This document shows positions 35,929 to 46,633 of a DNA stretch of 64,000 nucleotides, one piece after another. The position numbers and the translations under genes were made by a program. Position 1 is the first letter of the stretch. Each line of letters begins with the position of its first letter. Below the pieces are notes generated by a model that did not search any database, had not been told where the DNA came from, and saw only the letters and a program-made list of their open reading frames with translations. Origin of the DNA: an uncultured Mucilaginibacter sp. (GTDB taxonomy: Bacteria > Bacteroidota > Bacteroidia > Sphingobacteriales > Sphingobacteriaceae); NCBI RefSeq assembly GCF_903893715.1, contig NZ_CAITNG010000107.1, forward strand, positions 1 through 64,000, given 5' to 3'.

Positions 35929-36516
35929 TTATTTTTTGTCTTTAGTGTATTGGTCGTTCAACCTTTTTACCACATCGGCGGTAACATCCAAACTCGGGTC
36001 GCCATATAAAACCACCGGGTTTGTTTTTGAAAAGGTAAGTACCATTTTATAACCTTTTTCTTTGGCGTAAGCTTTTGTGAAATCGGAAATCTTATCAAAT
36101 AATTTGCCTTGCTCGGTAGCCTGATCGTTTTGAATTTGGGCCTGCGCATTTTGCTGGTAAGCTTGCAACTCCTGTTGTTTGCGTTGCAGCAGTTGTTCTT
36201 TATCAGAGCGCTGATCGGCGCTGATAGAATTCATTACTTTTTTGTAATCGTCAACCTCGCGCTGAAAAGCCGCGCCTTTTGATTGCAAATCTTCTTTAGC
36301 GGCATCGCCTTTAGCTTGCAGGCGTTTTACCATATCCTTTGAATACTCGTATTTGTTTAACAGCGTATCGGTATTTACATAAACAATTTCCGCTTTTTCG
36401 GGTGTAGGGGCAACTGCTGTTTTTGAGTCGGTAGTGCCGTGGTTGCAGGCTACAAAGGCGCCTAAAACTATAATCGCTAAACCTGATTTAGCTAAATTAA
36501 GAACTGATGATTTCAT
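35929..36516 (-). CDS. OmpH/Skp-like periplasmic chaperone lipoprotein
   Basis: A 195-residue protein with a lipoprotein signal (lipobox FVAC, Cys24). A short strand (EIVYVNTDTLLNKYEYSKDM) is followed by a long glutamine/lysine-rich coiled coil (about 65-140) and a C-terminal strand segment. This is the layout of Skp (OmpH), the jellyfish-shaped chaperone for unfolded outer-membrane proteins. Lipidation would anchor it to a membrane, unlike soluble E. coli Skp. It is a single-gene unit with its own promoter box (36539-36546) and terminator, divergent from gyrB. Confidence 0.88.
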   Translation of the reverse strand: MKSSVLNLAKSGLAIIVLGAFVACNHGTTDSKTAVAPTPEKAEIVYVNTDTLLNKYEYSKDMVKRLQAKGDAAKEDLQSKGAAFQREVDDYKKVMNSISADQRSDKEQLLQRKQQELQAYQQNAQAQIQNDQATEQGKLFDKISDFTKAYAKEKGYKMVLTFSKTNPVVLYGDPSLDVTADVVKRLNDQYTKDKK

Positions 36517-36538
36517 TTATTTTAATGTGATTTTTCGA

Positions 36539-36546
36539 CAAAGATA
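36539..36546 (-). promoter_or_regulatory. -7 box for the OmpH-like gene
   Basis: TATCTTTG on the minus strand, exact TAnnTTTG, 22 nt upstream of the ATG. Confidence 0.5.
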
Positions 36547-36638
36547 AAGTTTCGGTGCAAGTATCCTAATGTTTTGCTTTTAGTGTTAATAACTGGTCGC
36601 AATTTATCAACAATGACCCGTATGTCGGGCATATTTAG

Positions 36639-36646
36639 TATCTTTG
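36639..36646 (+). promoter_or_regulatory. -7 box for gyrB
   Basis: TATCTTTG, exact TAnnTTTG, 24 nt upstream of the gyrB ATG. No clear -33 TTTG at the usual spacing. Confidence 0.5.
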
Positions 36647-36664
36647 GTTTTAGTGTTTTTATAG

Positions 36665-38671
<2,007 letters not shown>

Positions 38672-38727
38672 GAGATAGAATCAAGAGACAAGAATCAAGA
38701 GTTTTTGGTTTTTAGGATGAATAAATT

Positions 38728-38753
38728 AAACCCGCTGATGGCGGGTTTTTTTG
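38728..38753 (+). terminator. Terminator of gyrB
   Basis: An 8-bp stem (38728-38735 with 38741-38748) is followed by T7, 57 nt after the stop. Confidence 0.85.
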
Positions 38754-38755
38754 TG

Positions 38756-38805
38756 ATAAAATTTATATACATAATTTTGTTATGTATATAAATTTTATAC
38801 CTTTG
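38756..38805 (+). promoter_or_regulatory. padR promoter embedded in a 43-bp perfect inverted repeat
   Basis: Perfect 19-bp arms (38756-38774 and 38780-38798) flank TTTTG. The spacer itself supplies the -33 TTTG (38776-38779); 18 bp later comes the consensus -7 box TACCTTTG (38798-38805). A dimeric regulator bound here would cover the promoter. The start codon is only 5 nt past the box, so a leaderless mRNA is predicted. Confidence 0.8.
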
Positions 38806-38810
38806 TTATC

Positions 38811-39149
38811 ATGAGCACAAATCCATTGTTAAAGGGGACCCTGCAAACCATTATTTTGAAGCTGCTGGAAGATAACGAGCAGATGTATGGGTATGAAATT
38901 ACGCAAAAGGTAAAGGAGATAACCGCCGGCGAAATTAAGCTGACCGAGGGCGCTTTGTACCCGGCCCTGCATAAACTGGAGGCGGACGGGTTATTGGAAA
39001 CGAGTACCGAGATAGTTGATAACCGTGTGCGCAAGTATTACCGGCTGACGGAAGAAGGCGGTAACGAGGTAACCAGCAAATTGAGCGAGGCACAGGCTTT
39101 TATCGAACAGTTGCAGTTATTGTTAAACCTTAAACCGGCTGTGCAATGA
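38811..39149 (+). CDS. PadR-family transcriptional regulator
   Basis: A 112-residue winged-helix regulator of the short PadR type. The conserved opening LLKGTLQTIILKLLEDNEQMYGYEIT is followed by KLTEGALYPALHKLEADGLL and the wing region YYRLTEEG, with a C-terminal dimerisation helix. It is probably autoregulated through the inverted repeat that overlaps its promoter. Its stop overlaps the start of the next gene by 4 nt (ATGA), so the two proteins are translationally coupled, the common arrangement of PadR with a membrane partner. Confidence 0.93.
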   Translation: MSTNPLLKGTLQTIILKLLEDNEQMYGYEITQKVKEITAGEIKLTEGALYPALHKLEADGLLETSTEIVDNRVRKYYRLTEEGGNEVTSKLSEAQAFIEQLQLLLNLKPAVQ

Positions 39150-39799
39150 AATTGAACGAAGAACAATTACAGGACCTGAAACAGGAATTGCGGTACGCTA
39201 CCCGATACCAGGAAACTTACGATGAACTGCTTGACCATGTGGTAACGGCCATTGATAACATGGACACCAAAGAGGAACTGTATGCCACTACGCTTACCAA
39301 AAATATTATTGATAACGAGTTTGGCGGCTATGAGGCGCTGAAGGATATGGAAAAGAATCATGCCAGGCTGGTCATGTCGGCAATGTCGAAAAAGCATTGG
39401 GAAAACATCAAATGGTTTTTTAACTGGCCTACGGTGATGCTTACGGCGGCATTGGTTGTTGTGGGCTTTATGATTGACAGCCATGCATCATCGCACAAAG
39501 TATTGCTATTGGTTACCTTTGGGGCTTCGGTATGCCCATTTTTGTTTATCGCTTTTAAAAAGCTGATGACTAAATATAGCGGTTATTATTCCGGGGTTTA
39601 TACCAAACCCTCCATAAAGGACGGTTATATTTTTAACGCTGCGATGCTATCGTGCAATACCATTAACGTGGTGAGTTTTACTTTGAGGAACTTTAACCTG
39701 TACGGCACGCTCAACTTGTTTGTTTTCGTGGTTTACTCGGTATTTGTGCTCAGCTTTTTTAAACTGTACCGTGAAGAATACCGCTTAATTACCGCCTGA
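39146..39799 (+). CDS. PadR-coupled membrane protein with HAAS-like N-terminus
   Basis: A 217-residue protein. The first 80 or so residues are helical and charged (EEQLQDLKQELRYATRYQETYDELLDHVVTAIDNM), resembling the HAAS-type domain that accompanies PadR regulators in other bacteria. After that come about four membrane helices (near 90-110, 118-136, 160-180 and 187-207). Overlap with padR implies a joint role, perhaps membrane sequestration or sensing. The HAAS assignment is tentative; no catalytic motif is seen. Confidence 0.7.
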   Translation: MKLNEEQLQDLKQELRYATRYQETYDELLDHVVTAIDNMDTKEELYATTLTKNIIDNEFGGYEALKDMEKNHARLVMSAMSKKHWENIKWFFNWPTVMLTAALVVVGFMIDSHASSHKVLLLVTFGASVCPFLFIAFKKLMTKYSGYYSGVYTKPSIKDGYIFNAAMLSCNTINVVSFTLRNFNLYGTLNLFVFVVYSVFVLSFFKLYREEYRLITA

Positions 39800-39830
39800 C
39801 GGATTTGAGCTGTGCTATGCCTCTCTCAAT

Positions 39831-40301
39831 TTATAGGTCGCCGCGTAATAGCATTATACTTTTGCCGTAGTCGATAACGGCCTGGTATCGCATCAAAATA
39901 TCGCCACCTAAAACACCGAGGATGGGGGGCAGGTTGAGTTGGCTGTAAGCAAGCCTGATGTGGGAAAGGTCGATTACCGCGATTTCCTGTTCGGGGATAT
40001 GGAATTGGCCGACGTAGAGGTTATGCAGGATCAATTTGGCGGATGACATGGAATTGGTGCCCAAGCCGGTGGATAGTTCGTCTGTTTCGTGGAAGGCGGC
40101 TTGGCTGTTGGCTTCGTAGATGGTGGCTTTGTCGAACGTGGTGCGCGAGGCGCCGGTATCCAAAACAACGGTAAAGGGTTTACCAAAAACAACAACTTCC
40201 ACCAGAGGGTGGAAGCCGTTGCCTTCAAGATTGATAATTTGGATGGGTATTTCTACAGCCCCTCCCGGCCTCCCCGGAAGGGAGGAGGTAATGTTCGTCA
40301 C
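39831..40301 (-). CDS. Retropepsin-like aspartic protease
   Basis: A 156-residue single-domain aspartyl protease of the retropepsin type. The active-site DTGAS lies at 48-52 in KPFTVVLDTGASRTTFD, and the second psi-motif LPPILGVLGGDIL near the C-terminus completes the half-barrel. Such proteins act as homodimers. No signal peptide is seen. The only available start is a GTG that overlaps the mdh stop by one base. The first 15 or so residues (SSLPGRPGGA) are encoded by a GC-rich palindromic repeat, so the true N-terminus is doubtful. It is downstream of mdh and probably co-transcribed. Confidence 0.8.
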   Translation of the reverse strand: MTNITSSLPGRPGGAVEIPIQIINLEGNGFHPLVEVVVFGKPFTVVLDTGASRTTFDKATIYEANSQAAFHETDELSTGLGTNSMSSAKLILHNLYVGQFHIPEQEIAVIDLSHIRLAYSQLNLPPILGVLGGDILMRYQAVIDYGKSIMLLRGDL

Positions 40302-41239
40302 TATATAAATTTCGAGTCGGCTAAAACCTGGTTCATGTTGCGTACCGCATCGGCGCTTTTGTTGAACTCAGCTTGTTCGGCGTCGCTCAGTTTAAAGCTC
40401 ACGATTTTTTCCCAGCCGCCTTTACCTAAAACTACAGGCACCACCAGCGAGATATCTTTCTGGCCGTATTCGCCATCTAAAGCTACACCGCAGGAGATGA
40501 GTTTTTTCTCATCGCGAACAATGCTCTCAACCATGGCAGCAGTACCCGCGCCCGGTGCATACCATGCAGAGGTGCCGATCAGTTTAGTTAATGTTGCACC
40601 GCCAACCATGGTTGCGGCAACAATTTTATCCTGTTGTTCCTGACTTAAGAATTGGGTAACCGGCACGCTGTTCCATGTTGCGTGTTTGATCAATGGGATC
40701 ATGGTGGTATCGCCGTGGCCGCCGATTACAACAGCGTTCAGGTCGGCAGGAGAGCAGCCCAGTTCCTGACTCAGGTAATATTTAAAACGGGCCGAATCCA
40801 ATGCGCCACCCATACCGATGATCTTGTTTTTTGGCAAGCCTGATGTTTTGAAAGTCAGGTAGTTCATGGTATCCATCGGGTTTGATACCACGATGATGAT
40901 GGTGTTTGGCGAGTATTTAACAATGTTTTCGGTAACGCTTTTTACGATACCGGCATTGGTGCCGATCAGTTCTTCGCGGGTCATGCCGGGTTTGCGCGGC
41001 AAGCCTGAAGTGATTACCACCACTTCCGAATCCGCTGTGGCGGCGTAATCGTTGGTAACACCGGTAACCTTGGTATCAAAACCCAGGTATGAGGCGGTTT
41101 GCATCATATCGATGGCTTTACCTTCGGCAAAACCTTCGCGGATGTCTAATAAAATCAGTTCTTCGGCTAATTCCCTGCGGGCGATATTGTCGGCACAGGT
41201 TGCACCTACCGCTCCGGCGCCAATTACGGTTATTTTCAT
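40301..41239 (-). CDS. mdh: Malate dehydrogenase
   Basis: A 312-residue NAD-dependent TCA-cycle enzyme of the LDH-like group. The NAD-binding GAGAVGA lies at 7-13. Substrate arginines lie in LPRKPGMTREEL (Arg82, Arg88) and DSAR (Asp148, Arg151), and the catalytic His175 is in IGGHGDTTM. Arg82 in the specificity loop favours malate over lactate. The length is normal for the bacterial tetrameric enzyme. It is followed with a one-base overlap by the retropepsin-like gene. Confidence 0.96.
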   Translation of the reverse strand: MKITVIGAGAVGATCADNIARRELAEELILLDIREGFAEGKAIDMMQTASYLGFDTKVTGVTNDYAATADSEVVVITSGLPRKPGMTREELIGTNAGIVKSVTENIVKYSPNTIIIVVSNPMDTMNYLTFKTSGLPKNKIIGMGGALDSARFKYYLSQELGCSPADLNAVVIGGHGDTTMIPLIKHATWNSVPVTQFLSQEQQDKIVAATMVGGATLTKLIGTSAWYAPGAGTAAMVESIVRDEKKLISCGVALDGEYGQKDISLVVPVVLGKGGWEKIVSFKLSDAEQAEFNKSADAVRNMNQVLADSKFI

Positions 41240-41357
41240 TTTTATTTGATTTTTTTGATGGTATTGATTTAGCGCCCGAAGTTAGTAAAAGAGTATTTAT
41301 TTTGGAATTAATTTAGTTGTTATTAGTTATTGGGTTACTGCGTTATTGTTGTGGGGG

Positions 41358-41404
41358 GCGTTGCAAACGCGAGCCCAGGTTAAGCGCTCGTTGCAAACGA
41401 GTGC
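41358..41404. repeat. Paired GTTGCAAACG hairpins
   Basis: Two small hairpins share the core CGTTGCAAACG: 41358-41370 (5-bp stem) and 41384-41404 (9-bp stem with one G-T). They lie in the mdh-lipoprotein spacer with no T-run. Possibly copies of one short intergenic repeat. Confidence 0.6.
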
Positions 41405-41415
41405 AGGAGGGGTGT

Positions 41416-42102
41416 TTAGTTGTTATCCGATTTTATCTTATTTCTATCAATTTCAAACATCTTAGGGTCAACGGGCTCTTCGCTTGCTGATATGATGTCA
41501 TAAGATATTATTCCCAATACATTTTTATGCGAACTGCCAAAAAGAATACTTTTGAAATTTAAATAAAAGCAACCGGATTCATCGATGAATTTGTTAAAAA
41601 AGCCTAAATTCCATTTAGCAAAATGTATTCTATCTACAGGCAAGTACCCTCTTGAAATCACATAATTAACATTTGTGAATGTTGTCGAATCTTTTTCCTC
41701 AAATCGGACACAGAGATCAATAGCCTCACACTTACGGGGAAATATTTTGCTCATTACATCACTTACTTTAAAACTTTGAAGACTTTGCATTGAAGAGTTT
41801 AGATTAAGTCGGTACAGACTATCTGAATGATTCAAAAGAAACAATCGCAAAGGCTCCTTCTCAAAATAATAATCCTTAATGCAATTACCCGAAGAATGAA
41901 TTTTAACCCAATTTCCGTGAGAATAAAAAAGAGTCACCGTGTCATCAATGTTAATAATCCCGTCACTTGTTTTATTGATCTCGTGATAGGTTATTTTCCC
42001 CTCAAACTCTTTGACTTGATGACTGCTGATTATTGATGAGCCACAACTCAACAAACAAACAAAAAATAAGGCTGCAAAAGAAAGGAAAATGGTTTTAGTC
42101 AT
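41416..42102 (-). CDS. Hypothetical lipoprotein
   Basis: A 228-residue protein of no family I recognise. The ATG at 42102 gives a clean lipoprotein signal peptide, MTKTIFLSFAALFFVCLLSC with Cys20 in the lipobox; the longer frame adds an unlikely 22 residues. The mature part is rich in beta-type sequence with four further cysteines (NCIKDYYF, KCEAIDLCVRF, GCFYLNF), perhaps two disulfides in the periplasm or at the surface. It has a stand-alone setting between mdh and dnaE. Its base composition is more AT-rich than its neighbours, which may mean recent acquisition. Confidence 0.7.
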   Translation of the reverse strand: MTKTIFLSFAALFFVCLLSCGSSIISSHQVKEFEGKITYHEINKTSDGIINIDDTVTLFYSHGNWVKIHSSGNCIKDYYFEKEPLRLFLLNHSDSLYRLNLNSSMQSLQSFKVSDVMSKIFPRKCEAIDLCVRFEEKDSTTFTNVNYVISRGYLPVDRIHFAKWNLGFFNKFIDESGCFYLNFKSILFGSSHKNVLGIISYDIISASEEPVDPKMFEIDRNKIKSDNN

Positions 42103-42193
42103 GGTCTGTAAATAGGTTTGAATAAAGCTACCAATAATAAAATAAACATAAATCCTATTTTTCAACATCTGTGTACGGGCAGCCGATTTTTGA

Positions 42194-42201
42194 TAAATTT
42201 G
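42194..42201 (+). promoter_or_regulatory. -7 box for dnaE
   Basis: TAAATTTG, exact TAnnTTTG, 41 nt upstream of the ATG. Confidence 0.45.
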
Positions 42202-42242
42202 TTATTCCCATAAAGATACTAGTGTAACAGATTTTTACCACC

Positions 42243-45200
42243 ATGCCCGATTTTTCGCACCTGCACGTACATACCCAGTTCTCGTTATTAGACGGAGCCG
42301 CCGACATTGGCAAGCTTTACAAAAAAGCCGCCGCCGATGGCATGAAAGCCCTGGCCATTACCGACCACGGGAATATGTTCGGGGTGTTTAAGTTTGTGGC
42401 CGAGGCGGGCAAGCACAATGTAAAGCCCATAGTGGGCTGCGAATTTTATGTAGTGGACGACCGGCATAAAAAGCAGTTTACCAAAGAGAAAAAGGATGTA
42501 CGACGCCACCAGTTGTTTTTGGCGAAGAATGCCGAAGGGTACCGCAATTTGGTGAAGCTGTGCTCGTTAGGTTATATCGAAGGCTTGTACAGTAAATGGC
42601 CGCGTATTGATAAGGAACTTATCCTAAAATACCATAAAGGGCTTATCGCGACGACCTGTTGTATCGGTGCATCCGTGCCGCAAACCATACTAAAGGGCAC
42701 CGAAGATGAGGCTGAGACCGAGTTTAAATGGTGGCTGGATTTGTTTGGCGAGGATTATTATATCGAGCTGCAGCGGCATGAGATTCCGGAGCAACAGATC
42801 ATCAACGATACTTTGGTAAAATATGCCAAAAAGTATAACGTGAAGATGATTTGCTCTAACGATTCGCACTATGTGGACCAGCAGGACAGCAACGCGCACG
42901 ATATTTTGCTTTGCGTGAACACCGGGGACATGCAAAGCACGCCTATAGCAACGGACGAGGAAGGCGGCAAGGGCTATCGCTTTGGTTTCCCTAACGACCA
43001 GTTCTATTTTAAGACGCAGGCCGAGATGGGCAAGTTGTTCCATGACCTGCCCGAATCGCTCGACAATACGAACGAGATAGTAGACAAGGTGGACGTGTTG
43101 AAGCTAAAACGCGATATTATGCTGCCCAACTTCCCTATACCGCCGGAGTTCCAGATACATACCGGTGCCGACAGCGATACCATGAACCAGTGGGAATACC
43201 TGAAGCACCTCACGTTTACCGGTGCCAAGGCCAGGTATGTCGATATATCGCCGGAAACGGAAGAACGCATCAACTTTGAGTTGTTCACCATCCGCACCAT
43301 GGGTTTCGCGGGTTACTTTTTAATTGTGGCCGACTTTATCAAGCACGGGCGCGAGATAGGCGTGTTTATTGGTCCTGGACGTGGTTCGGCAGCGGGTAGC
43401 GTGGTGGCGTACTGTACGGGTATCACCAATATCGACCCGATGAAGTACAATTTACTGTTCGAGAGGTTTTTGAACCCCGACCGTAAGAGCATGCCCGATA
43501 TTGATACGGATTTTGACGATGAAGGCAGGCAAAAGGTAATTGACTATGTTGTTGATAAATATGGTAAGAACCAGGTAGCGCAAATTATCACCTATGGTTC
43601 CATGGCCGCACGTACCAGTATACAGGACGTGGGGCGCGTGCTGGATATGCCTTTGTCGGACGTAACGGCGCTGAAGAAACTGGTACCCGAAACCTTGGGC
43701 ATCACTTTAAAGGATGCGATTGAGCAGGTACCCGAACTAAAAGAAATATTAAAAGGCAACGACCTGCGCGCGCAGGTGTTGCGCGAGGCCGAAAAGCTGG
43801 AAGGCTCGGTGCGCAATACGGGTGTACACGCGGCGGGTATCATTATATCGCCGGAAGATTTGACCAATTTGGTTCCGGTGGCCACTTCGAAGGAGTCGAC
43901 CTTGCTGGTTACGCAGTACGACGGGCGTGTGATAGAAGACGCGGGCGTTATCAAGATGGACTTTTTGGGTTTGAAGACCCTGACCATCATTAAGGGCGCT
44001 TTGCAGATGATAAAACGTAACCACGGGGTTGACATTGACATTGACTATATTACCCTTGAAGATGAAAAAACCTACGAGCTTTACCAGCGCGGCGATACCA
44101 ACGGTACTTTCCAGTTTGAAAGTGATGGTATGCAAATGTACCTGCGCGACCTGAAGCCCGATAAGTTTGAAGACTTGATCGCCATGAACGCGCTTTATAG
44201 GCCGGGTCCGATAGAGTATATCCCGGCTTTCATCAAGCGTAAGCATGGTTTGGAGCCGGTTATTTACGATTTGCCCGACATGGAAGAATACCTGGCCGAA
44301 ACCTATGGTATTACTGTGTACCAGGAACAGGTGATGCTTTTATCGCAAAAACTGGCGGGCTTTAGCAAGGGCGATGCCGATGTGTTGCGGAAAGCGATGG
44401 GTAAAAAGCAAATTGAGGTGCTCAACAAAATGGAAGCCCAGTTTGTGGAGGGCGCCACGGCCAAAGGCCATCCGAAAGACAAACTAACCAAGGTATGGAA
44501 CGATTGGAAGGCTTTCGCGCAATACGCGTTCAATAAATCGCACTCCACTTGTTATGCATTGGTGGCCTATCAAACTGCTTACCTCAAGGCGCATTACCCT
44601 TCGGAGTATATGGCGTCGGTATTGAACAACCAGAACAACATGGAGAAGATTTCCTTCTTTATGGAGGAATGCCGCCGCATGGGCACCTTGGTTTTGGGGC
44701 CCGATGTAAACGAAAGTTCGGTATTGTTTACCGCTACCGGCGACGGCAATATCCGTTTTGGCCTTTCTGGGATAAAAGGTGTGGGCAATAACGCGGTGGA
44801 AAGCATTATTGAAGAGCGTGAGGCTAACGGTCCGTATAAATCGGTTTATGATTTTGCCCAACGCTCCAATACGCGCGCGGTGAACAAAAAATCGTTGGAG
44901 AATATGGTGTATAGCGGGGCGTTCGATAGTTTTGGCCTAAAGCGCGCCCAATTCTTTGCCAAAACAGAAAATGGCATGCTCAACGGCATAGAGCGTTTGA
45001 CCAAGTACGCCAATGATTACCAGAATACGCAAAGCAGTTCGCAGTCTTCGTTGTTTGGTGGCACGGTGTCCGCTTATATCCCTGAACCTACTATGCCCGA
45101 GGCGGAGGAGTTTGCGCTGATAGAAAAACTGAAATACGAGAAGGAAGTGATCGGTATTTATTTGACCGGCCACCCCCTGGATAATTACCGGGTAGAGCTG

Positions 45201-45830
45201 GAGCGCTTTTGCAAGCATACCGTTGCCGACCTGAAACTGGTGCAGCGCATGAAGAACAAAGAAGGCGGCGAAGAAACCGTGATGGCTTTTAACAACCTGC
45301 GCAAAAGCTCAACCGAATTGAACATCGGCGGTATTATGACTAAAGTGCAGCATAAAACTACCAAAACCGGCAAACCTTTTGGCACTTTTGTGTTGGAAGA
45401 TTACCTGGACAATTACGAGTTTGCCCTTTTTGGGGATGAGTATGTGAAGTTCAGGAATTTGCTGATGGAGGATTGCTTTATCCACATTAAAGGCAATATC
45501 GAAGAGAAATTCCGCCAGGAGGGTAATTGGGATTTACGCATCACGAGCATGGGGTTATTATCGGAAATGCGGGATAAGATGACGAAATCGTTGACGGTGG
45601 TGTTGAATTTGGCCGACTTAAACAGTGAATTGCTGAATGGATTGCAACAAGTTATCACTGCAAATAACGAAAGGTACCCTGTGAAGAATTGCATGTTACG
45701 TTTCAAAATTCAAGATAGGGAAGAGTCAATCCTGATGGATATGCCATCTAAGTCATTTAAAGTAAATCCCAGTGATGATTTAATGGATGAGATAAGGGCG
45801 TTGACGAATTCGGCACCGGTGCTGGCGTAG
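42243..45830 (+). CDS. dnaE: DNA polymerase III subunit alpha
   Basis: A 1195-residue replicative polymerase of the DnaE1 type. The N-terminal PHP domain reads FSHLHVHTQFSLLDGAADI with ITDHGNMFG and keeps metal-binding histidines. The palm has FIGPGRGSAAGS and the catalytic PDIDTDF loop. The fingers, helix-hairpin-helix (FGLSGIKGVGNNAVESI) and OB-fold (FGTFVLEDY) follow. It lacks an exonuclease insertion, so proofreading would come from a separate epsilon subunit. It is a single gene; a CCCC/GGGG hairpin follows it. Confidence 0.96.
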   Translation: MPDFSHLHVHTQFSLLDGAADIGKLYKKAAADGMKALAITDHGNMFGVFKFVAEAGKHNVKPIVGCEFYVVDDRHKKQFTKEKKDVRRHQLFLAKNAEGYRNLVKLCSLGYIEGLYSKWPRIDKELILKYHKGLIATTCCIGASVPQTILKGTEDEAETEFKWWLDLFGEDYYIELQRHEIPEQQIINDTLVKYAKKYNVKMICSNDSHYVDQQDSNAHDILLCVNTGDMQSTPIATDEEGGKGYRFGFPNDQFYFKTQAEMGKLFHDLPESLDNTNEIVDKVDVLKLKRDIMLPNFPIPPEFQIHTGADSDTMNQWEYLKHLTFTGAKARYVDISPETEERINFELFTIRTMGFAGYFLIVADFIKHGREIGVFIGPGRGSAAGSVVAYCTGITNIDPMKYNLLFERFLNPDRKSMPDIDTDFDDEGRQKVIDYVVDKYGKNQVAQIITYGSMAARTSIQDVGRVLDMPLSDVTALKKLVPETLGITLKDAIEQVPELKEILKGNDLRAQVLREAEKLEGSVRNTGVHAAGIIISPEDLTNLVPVATSKESTLLVTQYDGRVIEDAGVIKMDFLGLKTLTIIKGALQMIKRNHGVDIDIDYITLEDEKTYELYQRGDTNGTFQFESDGMQMYLRDLKPDKFEDLIAMNALYRPGPIEYIPAFIKRKHGLEPVIYDLPDMEEYLAETYGITVYQEQVMLLSQKLAGFSKGDADVLRKAMGKKQIEVLNKMEAQFVEGATAKGHPKDKLTKVWNDWKAFAQYAFNKSHSTCYALVAYQTAYLKAHYPSEYMASVLNNQNNMEKISFFMEECRRMGTLVLGPDVNESSVLFTATGDGNIRFGLSGIKGVGNNAVESIIEEREANGPYKSVYDFAQRSNTRAVNKKSLENMVYSGAFDSFGLKRAQFFAKTENGMLNGIERLTKYANDYQNTQSSSQSSLFGGTVSAYIPEPTMPEAEEFALIEKLKYEKEVIGIYLTGHPLDNYRVELERFCKHTVADLKLVQRMKNKEGGEETVMAFNNLRKSSTELNIGGIMTKVQHKTTKTGKPFGTFVLEDYLDNYEFALFGDEYVKFRNLLMEDCFIHIKGNIEEKFRQEGNWDLRITSMGLLSEMRDKMTKSLTVVLNLADLNSELLNGLQQVITANNERYPVKNCMLRFKIQDREESILMDMPSKSFKVNPSDDLMDEIRALTNSAPVLA

Positions 45831-45845
45831 CCAGCCCCCTCTAAA

Positions 45846-45864
45846 TCTCCCCCGGTAGGGGAGA
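45846..45864. repeat. CTCCCC-GGGGAG hairpin repeat
   Basis: A 7-bp stem (45846-45852 with 45858-45864) in a CCCTCTAAATCTCCCC context. Similar C-run/G-run hairpins lie at 40262-40289 and 46299-46313. The text resembles a repeat I recall as frequent in Bacteroidota spacers. It could slow transcription after dnaE but has no T-run. Confidence 0.6.
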
Positions 45865-45913
45865 CTTCAAATGGCGTTTTTATAATTACAAGAATTGACT
45901 GATTGGGTATAGC

Positions 45914-46249
45914 CTACTGTTGGATTGTGCGAAACTTTTTTCGATAAATCAGATAACTTATGGTAGCAATAATGGGATTTACTATTATTGAATACAATAA
46001 ACCTATAACAGGTAATCCAAGAGCTGCCTCTACGCATCTGTCGCCTTGGTCGGCCATCCAGTACATGAAAATAGGAGTTGCTGCTATTGATAGTATGATG
46101 CTTGAAAGGGCTGCAATAAAAGCAGTTTCGCCAAGGGTGAGTTTTGTTTGCCCTTTTATTCGCCGTACCGAAAATACAATCTGAAAAATTGGCGATGCAA
46201 TTAGCATTATCATGCAAATAAAATTCATCGGGCGAAAGGTTTTGTACAT
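45914..46249 (-). CDS. Hypothetical small membrane protein
   Basis: A 111-residue protein with three probable membrane helices (about 8-25, 39-62 and 76-100) separated by charged turns (RRIKGQTK, DQGDRC). It ends in the basic YRKKFRTIQQ. It matches no family I can name. It is convergent with dnaE and stands alone. An internal ATG at codon 8 is an alternative start. A real gene is plausible from the membrane-like periodicity, but evidence is limited. Confidence 0.5.
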   Translation of the reverse strand: MYKTFRPMNFICMIMLIASPIFQIVFSVRRIKGQTKLTLGETAFIAALSSIILSIAATPIFMYWMADQGDRCVEAALGLPVIGLLYSIIVNPIIATISYLIYRKKFRTIQQ

Positions 46250-46284
46250 TTAATACATATTTTAAATAAAGGTAACCTTCACCG

Positions 46285-46600
46285 TGAGCTGGCGTAGACG
46301 GAACCCCCTGAGGGGGAAGAAAAGTTTGATAATATTGGAATAGAATTGATTGCTTTATTATTTATTTCCGCAGGGTTATGTCGCTCATAGCCGCGACGGG
46401 CTTAGTTACTTTCCCTTGATGGAAAGTAACCAAAGATCAAGTCGCAACACTGCTGCCCAGCCCGCCCTGCCGGTTCTTAACGCTGCACCGTTACGCTACG
46501 CTCCACTCAGTACAGCTAAACCGCCATTCCCGCCATACGCCCGGCCCGCTCCGTTGCGACAAGGCCGACGCTTTTTTTATTAAGGCACCGATCCCTTGGC
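46285..46600. repeat. GC-rich structured repeat region
   Basis: This non-coding stretch has a C/G-run hairpin (46299-46313), then an inverted repeat GTTACTTTCC/GGAAAGTAAC (46405-46414 with 46421-46430). A GC-rich segment follows, bounded by GTCGCAAC (46441-46448) and its complement GTTGCGAC (46553-46560). It is far more GC-rich than its surroundings. The encoded ESNQRS-like text belongs to a repeat I recall from many genomes, not to a protein. Confidence 0.65.
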
Positions 46601-46633
46601 TAACGCGAACTCTCAAAGTATTATATTTATAGC

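Noticed and set aside
46350-46583. 77-codon plus-strand frame with ESNQRS text
   Set aside because: It lies entirely in a GC-rich inverted-repeat block. The text matches a recurring repeat translation rather than a protein fold.
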